The position numbers and the translations under genes are program-made. Source: Callaeas wilsoni (lineage: Eukaryota > Chordata > Aves > Passeriformes > Callaeidae). From it: a stretch of 64,000 nt of DNA. Positions 45,463-57,690 of the stretch are shown piece after piece. The stretch covers positions 1-64,000 of the forward strand of contig VWPU01006138.1 of the NCBI GenBank assembly GCA_013398955.1. Direction: 5' to 3'. The notes under the pieces are model-generated. The model was not told the origin of the DNA, did not search any database, and worked only from the letters and a program-made list of their open reading frames with translations. Each line of letters begins with the position of its first letter. Within the stretch, counting starts at the first letter, position 1.

Positions 45463-48400
45463 AGTGTGGGGCCTGAGTGGGATTGTGAATGGTTTCAGTA
45501 GGACAAACAGAACAGTCACGGTGGGGAAATCTACTTGACTTAAAAAAACTAGTGCAGTCCTAGTGAATACCTGTAAACAGACTAACTGCATGAAAATATA
45601 ACACTATTCCTCTGTTTTTCCTCGTGTTTAATCGACAGCATGTAGAAAAGAGACCTTAGAAAATCGTTCTCTTGCAACGGTCAGAAATCCTAGGAGGTGT
45701 GTGCCAAGTGAAGTCCTTATCTGGAGCCTTCCACTTCGTGCTTCTCACGACAGTGTGCTCATCATGTACCTTGGCAGAGGCCTGTATGTCAGAGACCTGG
45801 CTGCACTCTTGAGCCTGCTGGGCAGGATTGTCTCTCCTAACGTACAGGGAATTGCTTTCACGGAGCTGAGCCTTCAGTTAATAAGGATGTGTTTGAGCAA
45901 AGGACCAGTGTGATGGGGAAGAAAGACTGCATCTGCTTCTCAGTTGTTTCTTTCTGATATCTGACCTGTTTCTCCCCAAAGGCAAATCTTCCATCTGCCA
46001 ACCCAGCCTCTGTGCTTTTGCAGTGGCTGTAGAAGGAACAGATGTGTGGCCCCTGAAGTGACTGTGCTTGTACCCTCTTATGCTGCTTGGTGCTCGAGAG
46101 CTGAGTAGCAGCAGGATATAAGGAAACAGGCTGGGATTGCTTCACCAAAGCAATCCCACAGAGCCAAAGGGTCACAGACCATGCACTGATTGCTCTGGTT
46201 ATCCTGCTGAAGCTGAGGTGGAAGGGAGGAATTACCCCAGCAGGTTTTCATACTCCTTCCTTTGCCATCCACTTGCATTCATTCATCCTGACAGAACACT
46301 CAGAGTCTTCTTCCATCACTTGTGCTCTGCAATTGTTTTCCCCACATTGGTGCTGCAGGATTCCATTTGCTCATTAAGTCGAGGTCCCGAAATGAAAAGC
46401 CTTTTTAGCAGACATTAGCATATGTGATATTGTGGATTTGCATGTTAATGCAAGTGGAAGGTGGGAATGGCTGGCAGGGAGCTGAACTGCCTGGGGTTGT
46501 TGCTGCTACTGTGGTGCTTTGCGTGCCGTAGGCTATCAGAGCTCTTAGATGCATGAGCAATGCAAGATGTTCGAGAGTCCAGGCACACTGGCAGTGCCCT
46601 TCTGTGGATTTATCGTGGTGATTTCCAGCTGCTGTTTGCATTAGGAAAGAACCGGACAGAAATGCTGGAGCTTTCAAAGTGGAAGCAACCTGGGGTACAG
46701 CCAGCTTCCTTAATGACACAGTACAGGTACAGGGAGTTTGCTGCAAAAATAAATGCTTCTGGGTGGAAGGGCACAGTTAGTTTCCAGTAGCTGTGATGCT
46801 GAAATGAAGTTTCAGAAAACATAGGACTGAGTTAGTGTTGCACTAACAGAACAGCTGTCACTTTCTGGTTAAAAATTGCTACAGAAAATATCAACTCATG
46901 GCAATTTTTTTTCCTAGCCCCTTATAGGTGTGAAGTTAATGATATCTGCCAAAGTCCTGGCTCATGTCATCAGCAGCAAGGCTTACGTTGCTTTCTGTTC
47001 GGTTGAAAAATTGAACTTTTTACAGGTAACTTCTGCAAGTACCTAGAGGGCTCTGCAGGTAAAATCCTGCCTTTCCCTACTCACCACTACGTAGATGAGC
47101 TCATTAGAACAGCTGTGCTGCAGCTAACATTTTGCATTCCTGAAATTCTATTCCTTACAAGTGCCCTTACGGTCCTGTTAGAGAAGTGTGATGCCTCAGT
47201 CGCTCTGGTGCTGGTTTTGGGTGAAATTGTACTGCTGTGGCTTCATTTCACGGTGCTGTCGCACAGCCCGATTTAAAATCTGCAAGGCAAAACAAAACCG
47301 TGGCACTGTAGTCCCAGTGTCAGCTGGAGGAGCTTAGCTAGGTCCTCACAACTGTTAGTAGAAATTAGTGGGAAGGGCAAGGGTATGTGGAACATTTAGT
47401 CCGTTGTAATCTAAAGCTTTGGAATTTAGTAAGCTTTTTTTGGATTAGTAGATGCTTTATACTGGAGAACTAGTTTTCATCCAGAGGCTTACTCTACAGG
47501 GATGGACTGTGTCTATGTGGGTAATTGTGTCATAAAGTCTGTTTCCTACAGCATTTCTGTAGATGCACTTGCCTTCTCAGATGAGTTCTAACCAATTTTT
47601 ACACGTATTTGTAACAAGCTGTCTTCAGGCAAGGCAAAACACCATCAAGCTTTTGCAAAAGGCAGTGCAAAACAGCTGTGGGTGCTACCAAATTGTCGGG
47701 TAAATAACACTCCTTTGGGGTTTCCAGTGATGATACTATATGTTATCCCATCAGAATCTGCTCCAAACCCCCAAAATGCTCCAGAGAATTGCCACTCATA
47801 GCACTGGGATGATGTTAATAACAGTAACGACTCAGTAGCAATGGATGTGATTCCAGCTTTCACGGTTAAAATTTGAATTTTGATGGATAAATGAAAAGCC
47901 ATCTTTCTGCTCTGGAACGTGCCTGATGGCAGACAAAGTCACTCCTGGAAAAACAGTACTTTCCTTTTCTGGTTAATTTTGGAAGTTGTCACCATGTGCT
48001 TTGTGAGCTACAGGTGTGTTGTGTTTATAGAGCACTTAGGCAATAATACTAAAGCCCCTGGCACTCACTGATTACCTTCAACATCTTTAACCTTCAAAGT
48101 GCACAAGTGTAACAAGTCCAGAGTGCTCTCCAAAGCAATGCAGAAGCAGCAGCTGGAGGTGGTTATGCTATTTTGGAGCTGATATTCTTATTTTTATTAC
48201 TCTTCTTTTACTTCCTCTTACGTGCTTTGAGATTTATTGCATGAAACCTGTTGAGCGCCCAATAGATGGCTGGGAAGCAGTCATGCATTCTTTGAAAACA
48301 TTGCAAATGAAGCTGTAGCCTTTCTTGCAATGCCTGTATTTTGTAAGAATATGAAGGGGCTAAATATGTGCACATCCTCGGCAATATCAGTGTGTTCTAT

Positions 48401-49732
48401 ATGCAGCATAAGCGTTTTTGTGTGCTCTTGCTTTCTGAAGTACAAACTCTAAATGTAGATTCCAGGAGTAGGAAACAATTTCTTAAGTTTATCTATCTTG
48501 CTGCATTTTTCTGACTAAAAACTCATGCTTCTTTACCTGCCAAATGGGTGTAATTGCTGTGCAGCTTCCAGTTTTGGTGGGATGACAGAGTGTATTACAT
48601 CTCTTGGTAAAGGTCCATTTGTAAGTTTTCAGTATTCACAGTGTTTTCTAGATTCAATGGAATCGCCCCTTTTAATCCTCATCACTTTCTTTATTATCAA
48701 ATAGAACCTAAGAGTCAGTTACTAAGGATTTATTTCCAGCTTTTTCAGTATTTACACCTTTCTACTGAAATATGTGGAAAGTTCTACAGTGAAAACCTAC
48801 AGCAAAAAGCTATTTATCAATGGGCGTCAAAAATTATAATGCATATAACATTGCTGTGAAATAAAACATCATTATCTCAAGAGTAAAGAGTAAGCAGCCT
48901 GTGCTAAGGCAAATGCACAATCAACTATGCAGATTGAAATTTTAGTACCATTTACTGCTGTGTTTTCTGCCGTAATTGGTAAGCTATTGAGAAAAGCTCT
49001 GCTGTCTACCAAAAGTAGATGCTATGAATAAATCAAAGAGGATATTTTCAAGCTGTTGTGGAATTCAGTGTTGCAGGGCCAGACCTGCAGATCTGCTTGG
49101 ACTGTAGAGCGATGTGAGTTTTATCCATGAGATTGGCAAATTTTGTACTGGTCAGACTTGTATTAGAAGGGTCACTTTTTTGGCAGTAAAATGATTTTCC
49201 TTCTCAAGATGCCTCCCTAATACTGCAGGACGTTAATAGCAATAGATAAGTACAGGTCATCTGGAAAAGCCAGCAGTGCTGTGGTGCAGAACACATTCAC
49301 TGCAAAATTGTGAAGAGTTTTACTTGAATTCTAACCATTGCTCTTCAGTGAGACAGACCTGCCCACTGCTACCTCCTTCCTTGCTTTCATGCCAGGCTGG
49401 TAATGCCTCTTTTGTACACTGGGCCTTTAGGATGAGACATTGGCATTTGTGGATTAATCTCCTGTTACTGGGATCACTGGTGTGCCAGGAAAAAAACAAA
49501 CTGTCGACTGTTTGTGGCACAGTGCAAAGGTTTCTCTCTTGCACCCATGGTGGAGGGAATCATAACTTCTGTATCTGCACATCCCTTCAAATGGAAAAGT
49601 AGGAGAAGAGTGAAGGACAACTGTACTGTTTGAGCTTGACCTTTTTATTTGGAACTGCTACATTTCAAAATGAGAAAATTGAAAAAGTGTCCTAAAAAGA
49701 AAGGGCTTTAGGATACAAGACAGAGCCAAAAG

Positions 49733-49885
49733 ACATGGGCTTTGTTCTCAGCTCTACCACGAGTCTCTGGGGCTGTGTTTAGCTAAGTCCCAGCCTTGCA
49801 CAGTGCTTCGTTTTCCCCAGGTGTAAAGCAAAGATAAGGATTTGCAAAGAATTAACTGATGTTTGTAAAGGGCTTGGATGGCAAG
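49733..49885 (+). mobile_element. MIR-like ancient SINE relic
   Basis: The stretch follows the order of a MIR/CORE-SINE: a TCAGCTCTACCAC-like start, a region like the GGGCAAGTCAC section, a GTTTTCCCCAGGTGTAAAG segment, and a final TGTTTGTAAAGGGCTT. The copy is old and diverged, and it could instead belong to another ancient amniote SINE. Confidence 0.5.
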
Positions 49886-50570
49886 GAATGAAAAAGAATC
49901 ACGAAAACACAAGGAAGCTGTGTAGTACTTTGGCTTTCACACTCCTACTACCAAAGAGGCTTTTGCTTTCCTTAACAAGCAAATGAAATGGATACTGGGC
50001 TTGTCTGTCATTAAGTTAATTTGGTCTCTCTAAACTGATTAATTAAACATGTTAAATGTAAAGAAATGTGGCCAGGACAGATTAGCGGGGCATGTGGTTC
50101 TGTAAATGTGGGAGGGCACTATGTGTAAAATCTTTAATATGAGAGACTTCCCTCAAGGTCACTTAAAAGTGTTTAGGTACAAGTCAGATTGTTCCTGCTG
50201 CACTGCAGAGAAGGATGGAACTGAGAACACAGGTGGAGAAGGTCTCACAGGTGGAGGGGCAGGTACAGCATTAATTTTTGCCTAGAGAGAGGCTCCAAAA
50301 TTAATTCTTTAAATTTAGGGCTTTTATACCATCTCAGCTTGGGAAGTAGCAGGCACTGGGAGACTTGGAAGCCGGAGGTCTGATACCGGAGCAGCTAGCT
50401 GGGAGATGGAACTCCGTGTTGGATGCAGGGGGTAATGGTGCCAGGGCTGAAGTGGAAGTCCAAGCAGGAGCTTTTCTAGCGCTGTCCACAGCCAGGTACA
50501 GGACGGGGGAGAGTGGCAGCAGGGAGTGGCAGCTGGGAGCGCTGCCAGTCGCCTTGTGGCGAGCACAGAG

Positions 50571-50942
50571 CTGGCAAGGAGGAAGGCAGCCCTGGAAGGA
50601 GGAAGGCAGCCCTGGAAGGAGGAAGGCAGCCCTGGAAGGAGGAAGGCGGCCCTGGAAGGAGGAAGGCAGCCCTGGAAGGAGGAAGGCGGCCCTGGAAGGA
50701 GGAAGGCAGCCCTGGAAGGAGGAAGGAGGGCAGCCCTGGAAGGAGGAAGGAGGGCAGCCCTGGAAGGAAGAAGGCGGCGGCCCTGGAAGGAAGAAGGCGG
50801 CCCTGGAAGGAGGAAGGAGGGCAGCCCTGGAAGGAGGAAGGCAGCCCTGGAAGGAAGAAGGTGGCCCTGGAAGGAGGAAGGCAGCCCTGGATGGAAGGAG
50901 GAAGGCAGCCCTGGAAGGAGGAAGGCAGCCCTGGAAGGAAGG
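50571..50942. repeat. 20-bp minisatellite, about 17 copies
   Basis: The basic unit is GGCAGCCCTGGAAGGAGGAA. Variants have GGCGGCC or GTGGCC in place of GGCAGCC, and longer units carry an inserted GGAG or GGC. The strand is purine-rich. Because the unit lacks stops and 20 is not a multiple of 3, long open frames appear on both strands (up to 332 codons on the minus strand), all encoding the same repeat shifted. I do not regard these as genes. Confidence 0.93.
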
Positions 50943-53900
50943 CTTTCGTGCCAGTGCCCGGCTGCAGAGGCTCCCCGGCCATGCCCTGCATCTGCTGCTG
51001 CCGAACCCCGACTCCCGGCTCGTGCTCTGCCGTTGGGCTCGAGAGGACGCTGGCTGCCCTCGGTGTGACCGCTGAGCCCAGGCTGTGCGGAGAGCAGCAG
51101 CTGCGCCTGTTCCTGGCCATTCTCCGGGGCTGCTCGCCCTGGCCGGGCCGTGCTGGCACAAGCGGGGAGGGAGAAATTTATCCACGGCAGATGGCAACCA
51201 AGAGCTTGGCTGCCGGTGCGCAGGGCACGCATGGAGGCAGAATAAAGGGGTATTATGCAGGATAATGAAGCAATTCCCAGGTCTTGGGTTTGAAAATTCA
51301 GTTTTTCTATCTCAAGCAACAAAAAGATTTTATAGGGTTATATGTCCGACAACCTGCTGGGTTTTTTTCCGGTTATCTCACTTGATCTAGTAAAAGATCC
51401 TATTTCTGCCTGCAAACGTTGCCATGTATAGAGCTTGTCAACCTGTCATGTAACCACTAGCATTTCCTCTGCCCTTCCTTCAACTTTGGTATACCAAGAA
51501 AAATTAGAAGAATAGGAAGCCATTTAGAAAAACAGTCTAATTGTATATTCCTTATTTTTCCAAACTGAAAATAGAGCTCCTTAGTTTGCTGGATAATAAC
51601 CCAGTTTGTTATTTCCAAGTCAAAGGAAGCAGTTCCTTCTGTCTCTTCACATTTGGCTTTTGTAAGTTTCTTTAATGCCTCTGGTTCTATCATCTGCACT
51701 ATGTGGAAAGCAGTAATTTGTGCTGACATCATCTAACTGCCCTGAAGAAAAAATATGTTGCATATCACCAAGGAAAGGGAGAAATTTATCCATAATTTAG
51801 GGCAATAATGGGCTTTAATTCACAAAGTCTCATAGCATCTCATATACTGACAGATTCTACTATCATTAGCGACGTCTTGGGATTCTGTTGTGTGGATTTA
51901 ATCCGTTGTGACTGAAAGGAAATCATTACGAGGGCCTTAGTTTTGTAACTACTTCTGGGGTTTATTATCCTTTGTGGCAGTCGTGCTTATGAGAACTCAG
52001 GAGACGTTTATTTTTCCAAGCAAGGAAACCCACACAAATTATTGATATTTCGGGGGGTTGGTGGTAGTGAGGTGCTGATGCTGAATAAAAAGCTGAGTCC
52101 TCCTCCCCAGCAGCAAACTCCTGTGACAGCCCAGACTGATGGATGGCCTTTTGGTGGTTATTTGTAGTTCTTAAGCTGCCAGGGCTGTGCTGATGGGCTG
52201 CCTTCTGCACACCAAGGCCCATGCAGCAGCTGCAGTGCCCAGGGAGGCACTCCTCCTCTCTGTTCCCAGCCCCTGGTGTCCCTGAGCCGCGCGGAGCTCA
52301 CCGGGAGCACTGGCCAGCAGCACCTGTGGCCTTAGCTTTGCCTTCCACGTGCACCTCATGGCTTCCGCGTTTGTTCTCAGCGGGTGGAAATCATGTTATC
52401 TGGCATACAAGGCAATATACTGCCTCTCGTTTAAGAAGCTGTGTTTCTGCTTGAAGAGATGGGGCATCTGATTGAGCAGTAAAACATCCGATTCAGCAGG
52501 TAATAGATCTGACTCACTGGGTCATTTATTTGTTTCCCAAGTAGTACATATAAAGTGATTAACAAAGCATCTGGCTTACTACATGGTCTGGTTTTCATTT
52601 TTTTTTATCCTGTATAATTAACTTATGTATGTCTGTGTGATTCCTCTCCAGCAGTCCATAAAATCTCTGTCAAACTGGGTTTGTGACATGTCTATCCCAG
52701 TGACTGGTCAAAACCAACAGTGGCCCTGTTGTCACATAAAACTCAACAGCAGTCACTCTGAATGTGGCCATGAGCTAAATATAAACATGGGATACATTTG
52801 CTCGTCAGTAAAGGTGGTGTATTTTTAGAATTCAACTGGAACTTTACAATTTCTTCTATGTTATTGAGAGGCTTCAGAGACTACTGTGTCTTCCATAGCC
52901 AAAAACCTATTTTGAGTTCTACCCAGTGCAATCTGTATTCCATCTGCTCCTTATTTCTGGCAGTCTGAAGCATGCCAGCATGCAAGAGGACAAAAGCCAT
53001 CCTGTTTTGACTAGGCTAGAACCCTGTCTGTGATATTCTTGTTACAGTCCCATTTGAGGCAGTAGGAGTAATTGATTTAGTGGGACTGGCAGAAAACCAG
53101 ACAGATCAGGTCAGATCGGGGCTGAACTAATTTTGAGAGGATTTTTCTTGCTGAAAATGTTTTAATAAATATTTTGTGCTGTCATCATTCCAATCAAAAT
53201 GCTCTGATTTTGAATAAGTTGTAAATATTGCAGGCACTGAACTGGAGATACCCTGAGGTGAAATGCTTCTAGTCTCTGATTGCCACTGATTTCCTTTCCC
53301 AGAGTTTTAGAAAATACTCACATTCCTCTTTTTAAAATTATTTTCATTTAAATGGCGACTTCCCACTGGGAGCAGGAAGATGCTTGCTTTGAAGCACGTG
53401 CGCTCAGATCTAGGTTGGGTATTTCTGCCTGCCCCTACCTTGTGTCTGACAGATGTGTCCTGACTTCTTATCATTTACATGACTCTTTTCTGCCTAAACA
53501 CTATTTTGTCGAGGTTTCAGTTAGTTCTAAAAGCAATTTTTTCATTAATTTTTGTAACAGCTGTCAGTGAGGAGTTATTTTTCACCTGAAGACAGCTGCT
53601 GAATGTGAGCACCTCAGAGAAAGGTGAACCCTTTGTCACTGGAGCTGTGAGGTTTGCCCAAAGGAGGACACTCCTCCCAGCCCTCCTGGTGGCCTGAGTT
53701 CCTTTCTCCTGCACTTTGAGAAGATGATGTCCCCCAGGCTGCTGTCATTGGAACACAGAGCTGGAGCAGCCTTAGAGAGGGGCATGAAAGGGGTTGGAAA
53801 TCAAGGTGTTGGAAAACAGCTTCTTCAGAGATCAGTTACACTGCCTGAGAAAGGGGGACACACTGGTCAGAGAGCTTAGAATGCTTGATTTCTTTATAAA

Positions 53901-56900
53901 GACTAAATGTGTTGGGACAAAGAATTATAAATTGCTGTTTGTTAAAGATTTATCATCATCCTTTAGTATATGGGAATGGTTAATAAAGAGGCCAAAAGCC
54001 TTTCATAGTGTCTAGCAACATCAAGGGAAGCTAACCTTGATAAAGTGTATCATTCCAAGATTCAAAAACTTCTCTTTCAGATGAATCCCTTGGCTTTTGC
54101 CTAATTCTCACAAGAAAAAGCTCTTTTTTAACATGCAAAATTTATGATCCACTTATAATCAAACCATCTTGTGTTTCTGTGAGCCTCTCTTTTTGGCTTT
54201 GGGCTACCAACACTGGGATCAGGGAGGCTGCAGAAAGTGAGTGACTGGCACAGGAGAGCAGAAATGTGTGGGTTATGAAGATACACTCCCTGTGCTGGGA
54301 ATGAAATTGGATTTTCAAGCATCTGGGAACAGAATTTCCCCACTGCTCTCAAAGCAGACCTGTAGGGGTTTGTAGTCTGGAGCTGAGGAGGAGAGAGAGC
54401 AGGAGGAGCTGTTCTTTAGTGCACAAGGCTTTCCAGAGCTGGCTTCGGGAAACTCATGTTGTATGGAACAGCTCTCTGCTTACAGAGGAGTCAGAGGAAT
54501 TGTTCCAGACTTTCTGTGACCAGCTGGGTCTTTTGGTAGAACAGTTTCAGAGGAAGGTGGTGACGAGGGAGCACAGAATATTTGCATGTCATGTATTAGC
54601 TTCCCCCCCCTTACATTCCTCTCTGTCTGACTGAAGTCAGCTGCTGCATGGTGGGTAGGAGGAAATGTCACATCCCCCACCTTTTCCAAGTTCTGCCTCT
54701 GCCAGCTTGTGTTCAAAGGACTCTCCTGCCTGATGTCTTATTTCCCACTATCCATCCCATGTCTGCGTGGGTTCCCTTGCCAGGGACACCTCCAAAGCTG
54801 CAGCAATAGGATTGATCTGAGCACACTCACCATTAGAGTGGAGTGCTGTTTGCCTTAAACCAGGAGCCATGCTGTTTATATTCCAGTTATACTCTCCAAA
54901 GCACAGCTGAACTGGGAAGGTCAGTCCCCCCCTTGTGTCCTGGCCCTTGTATCGTGTTTGAGCAGAGGGTAGCATGGATGTGAGCCTGTAGGAAACTGCA
55001 GATCCCACAGGTCTTCTTCTTCCTTATGCTTTGCCAAGCAATTATTGAGGTTTATGTTGGCTTCAGTGCTTTTTTAAAAAGTTGTCTTTAGGGTGTTTCA
55101 TATTACCTTGTTGTGTACACTTGGAAAATACTTCAATTAAAGCAGATTAGTATTTTATTAATATGAGTTGTGTCCAGACTTTTTCAGGCAGCTGCAATAA
55201 AAAGAGATGGAATTTCATAGAAGGTGGTAGAGGATAAACCACTCCCAGCTGGAAAGGCTATGCCTGATACTTCACTTTGTATTGCAGTCTTCACAAAAGA
55301 TAGCTCTGAACTAACTAGGAACCACAATCCAAAAGTAGAAATACTATGGAGGGAATCTGTGTGAATGTGTGGTAAGTGCTGGAAACGATGCAGTGCTTTT
55401 AAATACGTTTGAAGGGCTGCTGTACCACCTGCTCGTGGCTGCGCTGCCGTCAGGAGCACTTGGAGAGATGGGGGTCTAAACCAGAAGTACAGAGCATTTG
55501 GAGCTTGTGCTTTTCAGCCCTGCAATGCCACGAGTCAGACAGGTGCCCGAGGAGTCAGGTTCCACAGAAGTGCAGGCAGCCAGCTTGTCAGGACGAGGAC
55601 ACGTCTGTAGGTGAGCTGGAAGCACTGAGCTGAATCCCGGAGTGCCTGGGGGATGTCTGTGTGTGCCCATGGGAGAATCTTTTGTCAATTGACTGTCAGC
55701 TCTTCAAAGTATCTGAAAACTTACACACTGCTTTGCTTGAGGTCATGCAATGAATTAAGGCTCTTGTCCCCCATGGTAGGTGCTGGGTTTTTTATAGAGA
55801 GTAAGCCAAGGTATTTTATTTGGAGTTAGCACCTAACTACATACAATGTTACGTCATGCCATAATTTAAGCAGCTTCTACTGCCTAAAACCAGCAAGAAA
55901 CTCCAGGAACTCTGGTACCCAGTCTTATTCTCTTTATTTGCTTGGGTCATTCAAGAATTTTTTGCAGTCCTGAGTAGCTCAGACCCAGGAATTTAGGAAT
56001 TGGCTGAAAATGGAGTCTGGTTTGCAAGGCTGTTTCTAGTACAGGTCCCCTGATTAATCAAGATGGGTATATTGGGATTTCTCTCTGCTGCTGGTTGCCT
56101 GTCTGCAGAGGTATTGAAGTGCTTGGAAGTCTTGCCCTTCTGGTGAGCACAGCTTCAGTCAGCTGTGACGTTCCAAAGCGACTGGGACCAACTGGGCAGG
56201 AATGTGACATGAATAAGAACTCTTGTTTTACTAGGAAACAAGGCTAGGAATGTAAAGCATAAAGTCACTACCCACAGGAGTTAAGGAGATGGGCTTTTCC
56301 TTGTTTTATTTGCTTTTTACTCATAGGCTGTGTTTTTTCATACTAGGATGGTACTTACATTGAATCTTATTTTCCCAGCCCCTCTGATTTTGCTCCTTTA
56401 AATCTCTCACAATTTGTTAATCCCCATGTTTCTGTGAATTAACTATCCACAAGACCCCTTTTAACTGTTGAGTTTCCAGAGACATCTTTTCCTTCTCTAA
56501 CTTTACTCTCTGCACCCTCTTACTCCTTCCTTGCCTTTACCCACCTTCTCCTCTTTTGCTTAACACCTCAGCTGGTTCTTCTTCCAATTTTATCACAGCA
56601 CTGGGGGACAAGCAAGTTGGCAAATGCATGAAACCACTTCACTGATGGTTCTTGCTATGTTTGCCAGCACCCATCTGGAGAACTAAATTCTGGTAAGCCA
56701 GATCCAGTCTGGTTTCACTGAACTTCACGTTCCCACGAGATCCAAAGCACCCAGTGCTTTCCGTGCTGGTTCGTTCCTGGTACGGCCCTGAGAGCAGCGC
56801 TGCAGCTGGATTTGTGCGCACTGGCGAGGCAGGAGGGGTGGGGCAGCTAAGGTGATCCGATGTGTTCTGCTGGCACAGAATTACAGGGCAGTGTTCTGCG

Positions 56901-57582
56901 GGAGCTTTTCCCTTGTACTGCTCACCTGTAGGTTCACAAGTGCTCCTGTGAAGGAGGGAGGAGGCTGCGTTCAGAAAGCAGCAGGTGCAGCAGCTGGTAG
57001 CTTCCCACATGAGGAAGGCTGAATCGTACTTTTGCTTTACTCTCAGTGATTTCTTCCCCCTCTGAGGTCAGTTATGCCTCTTCTGCAGGCCCAGATCCTA
57101 ACCTGTGTACAATCAGCATCACCTTAATGAGGTGAGATGAAAAATGTGTGCTCTAAGTCTGGCAATAAGATATTAGAACTCCTGGTTACAGGCTCAGTAT
57201 TTATTGCAAGCATTATCAGTTTAAATAATTAAAAATGAGAAGTCACGTGTTTTATTTTTACTTCTCTCATCACTTAGAGAACCATTTGGGTCCATCACTA
57301 GGTTCCTGCAGGGGGAATTTTCTGATGACTGCAGCATAGCAATAGTTGATTACTTTTGCCAGGCAACAGACAAATAGCCCAGCTCCTGAGCTCCTGAGCC
57401 CAGGCCAGCTGTGTATTCTTTTAGAGATTGCTCGCAGGGGACACGATATTGAGCTGCTTTCTGGTACTTGCATCACAACTGACTCCTTGGGTTATGTGCT
57501 TCTGGGGGAGCCGTATCATCAGCTCCTCCTGTTTGGCTCAGGAGTGTGCGTGTTAATTTGATATTTTTTTTTTAAATCTTGC

Positions 57583-57690
57583 AGCAATTTAACAATCAAA
57601 GTAATCTACCATTATAAAGGATTATTAACTGGCTAGGTTTTATTTCTGATAATTTATTTAATAAGTCATCTAATTAGCAGGAAGATAGTA
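57583..57690. promoter_or_regulatory. Candidate AT-rich enhancer with homeodomain- and SOX-like motifs
   Basis: About 100 bases hold AACAATCAAAG (SOX-like), TAATCTA, GATTATTAAC and CTAATTAG (homeodomain-like) motifs in close order, about 14 kb upstream of CHRNB4. Chance AT-rich sequence could also give this. Conservation across birds would be the test. Confidence 0.2.

Noticed and set aside
50324..51322. 332-codon minus-strand frame and five other long frames on both strands
   Set aside because: All derive from the stop-free 20-bp minisatellite. The same peptide repeat appears in several frames, the signature of repeat DNA and not of a gene.
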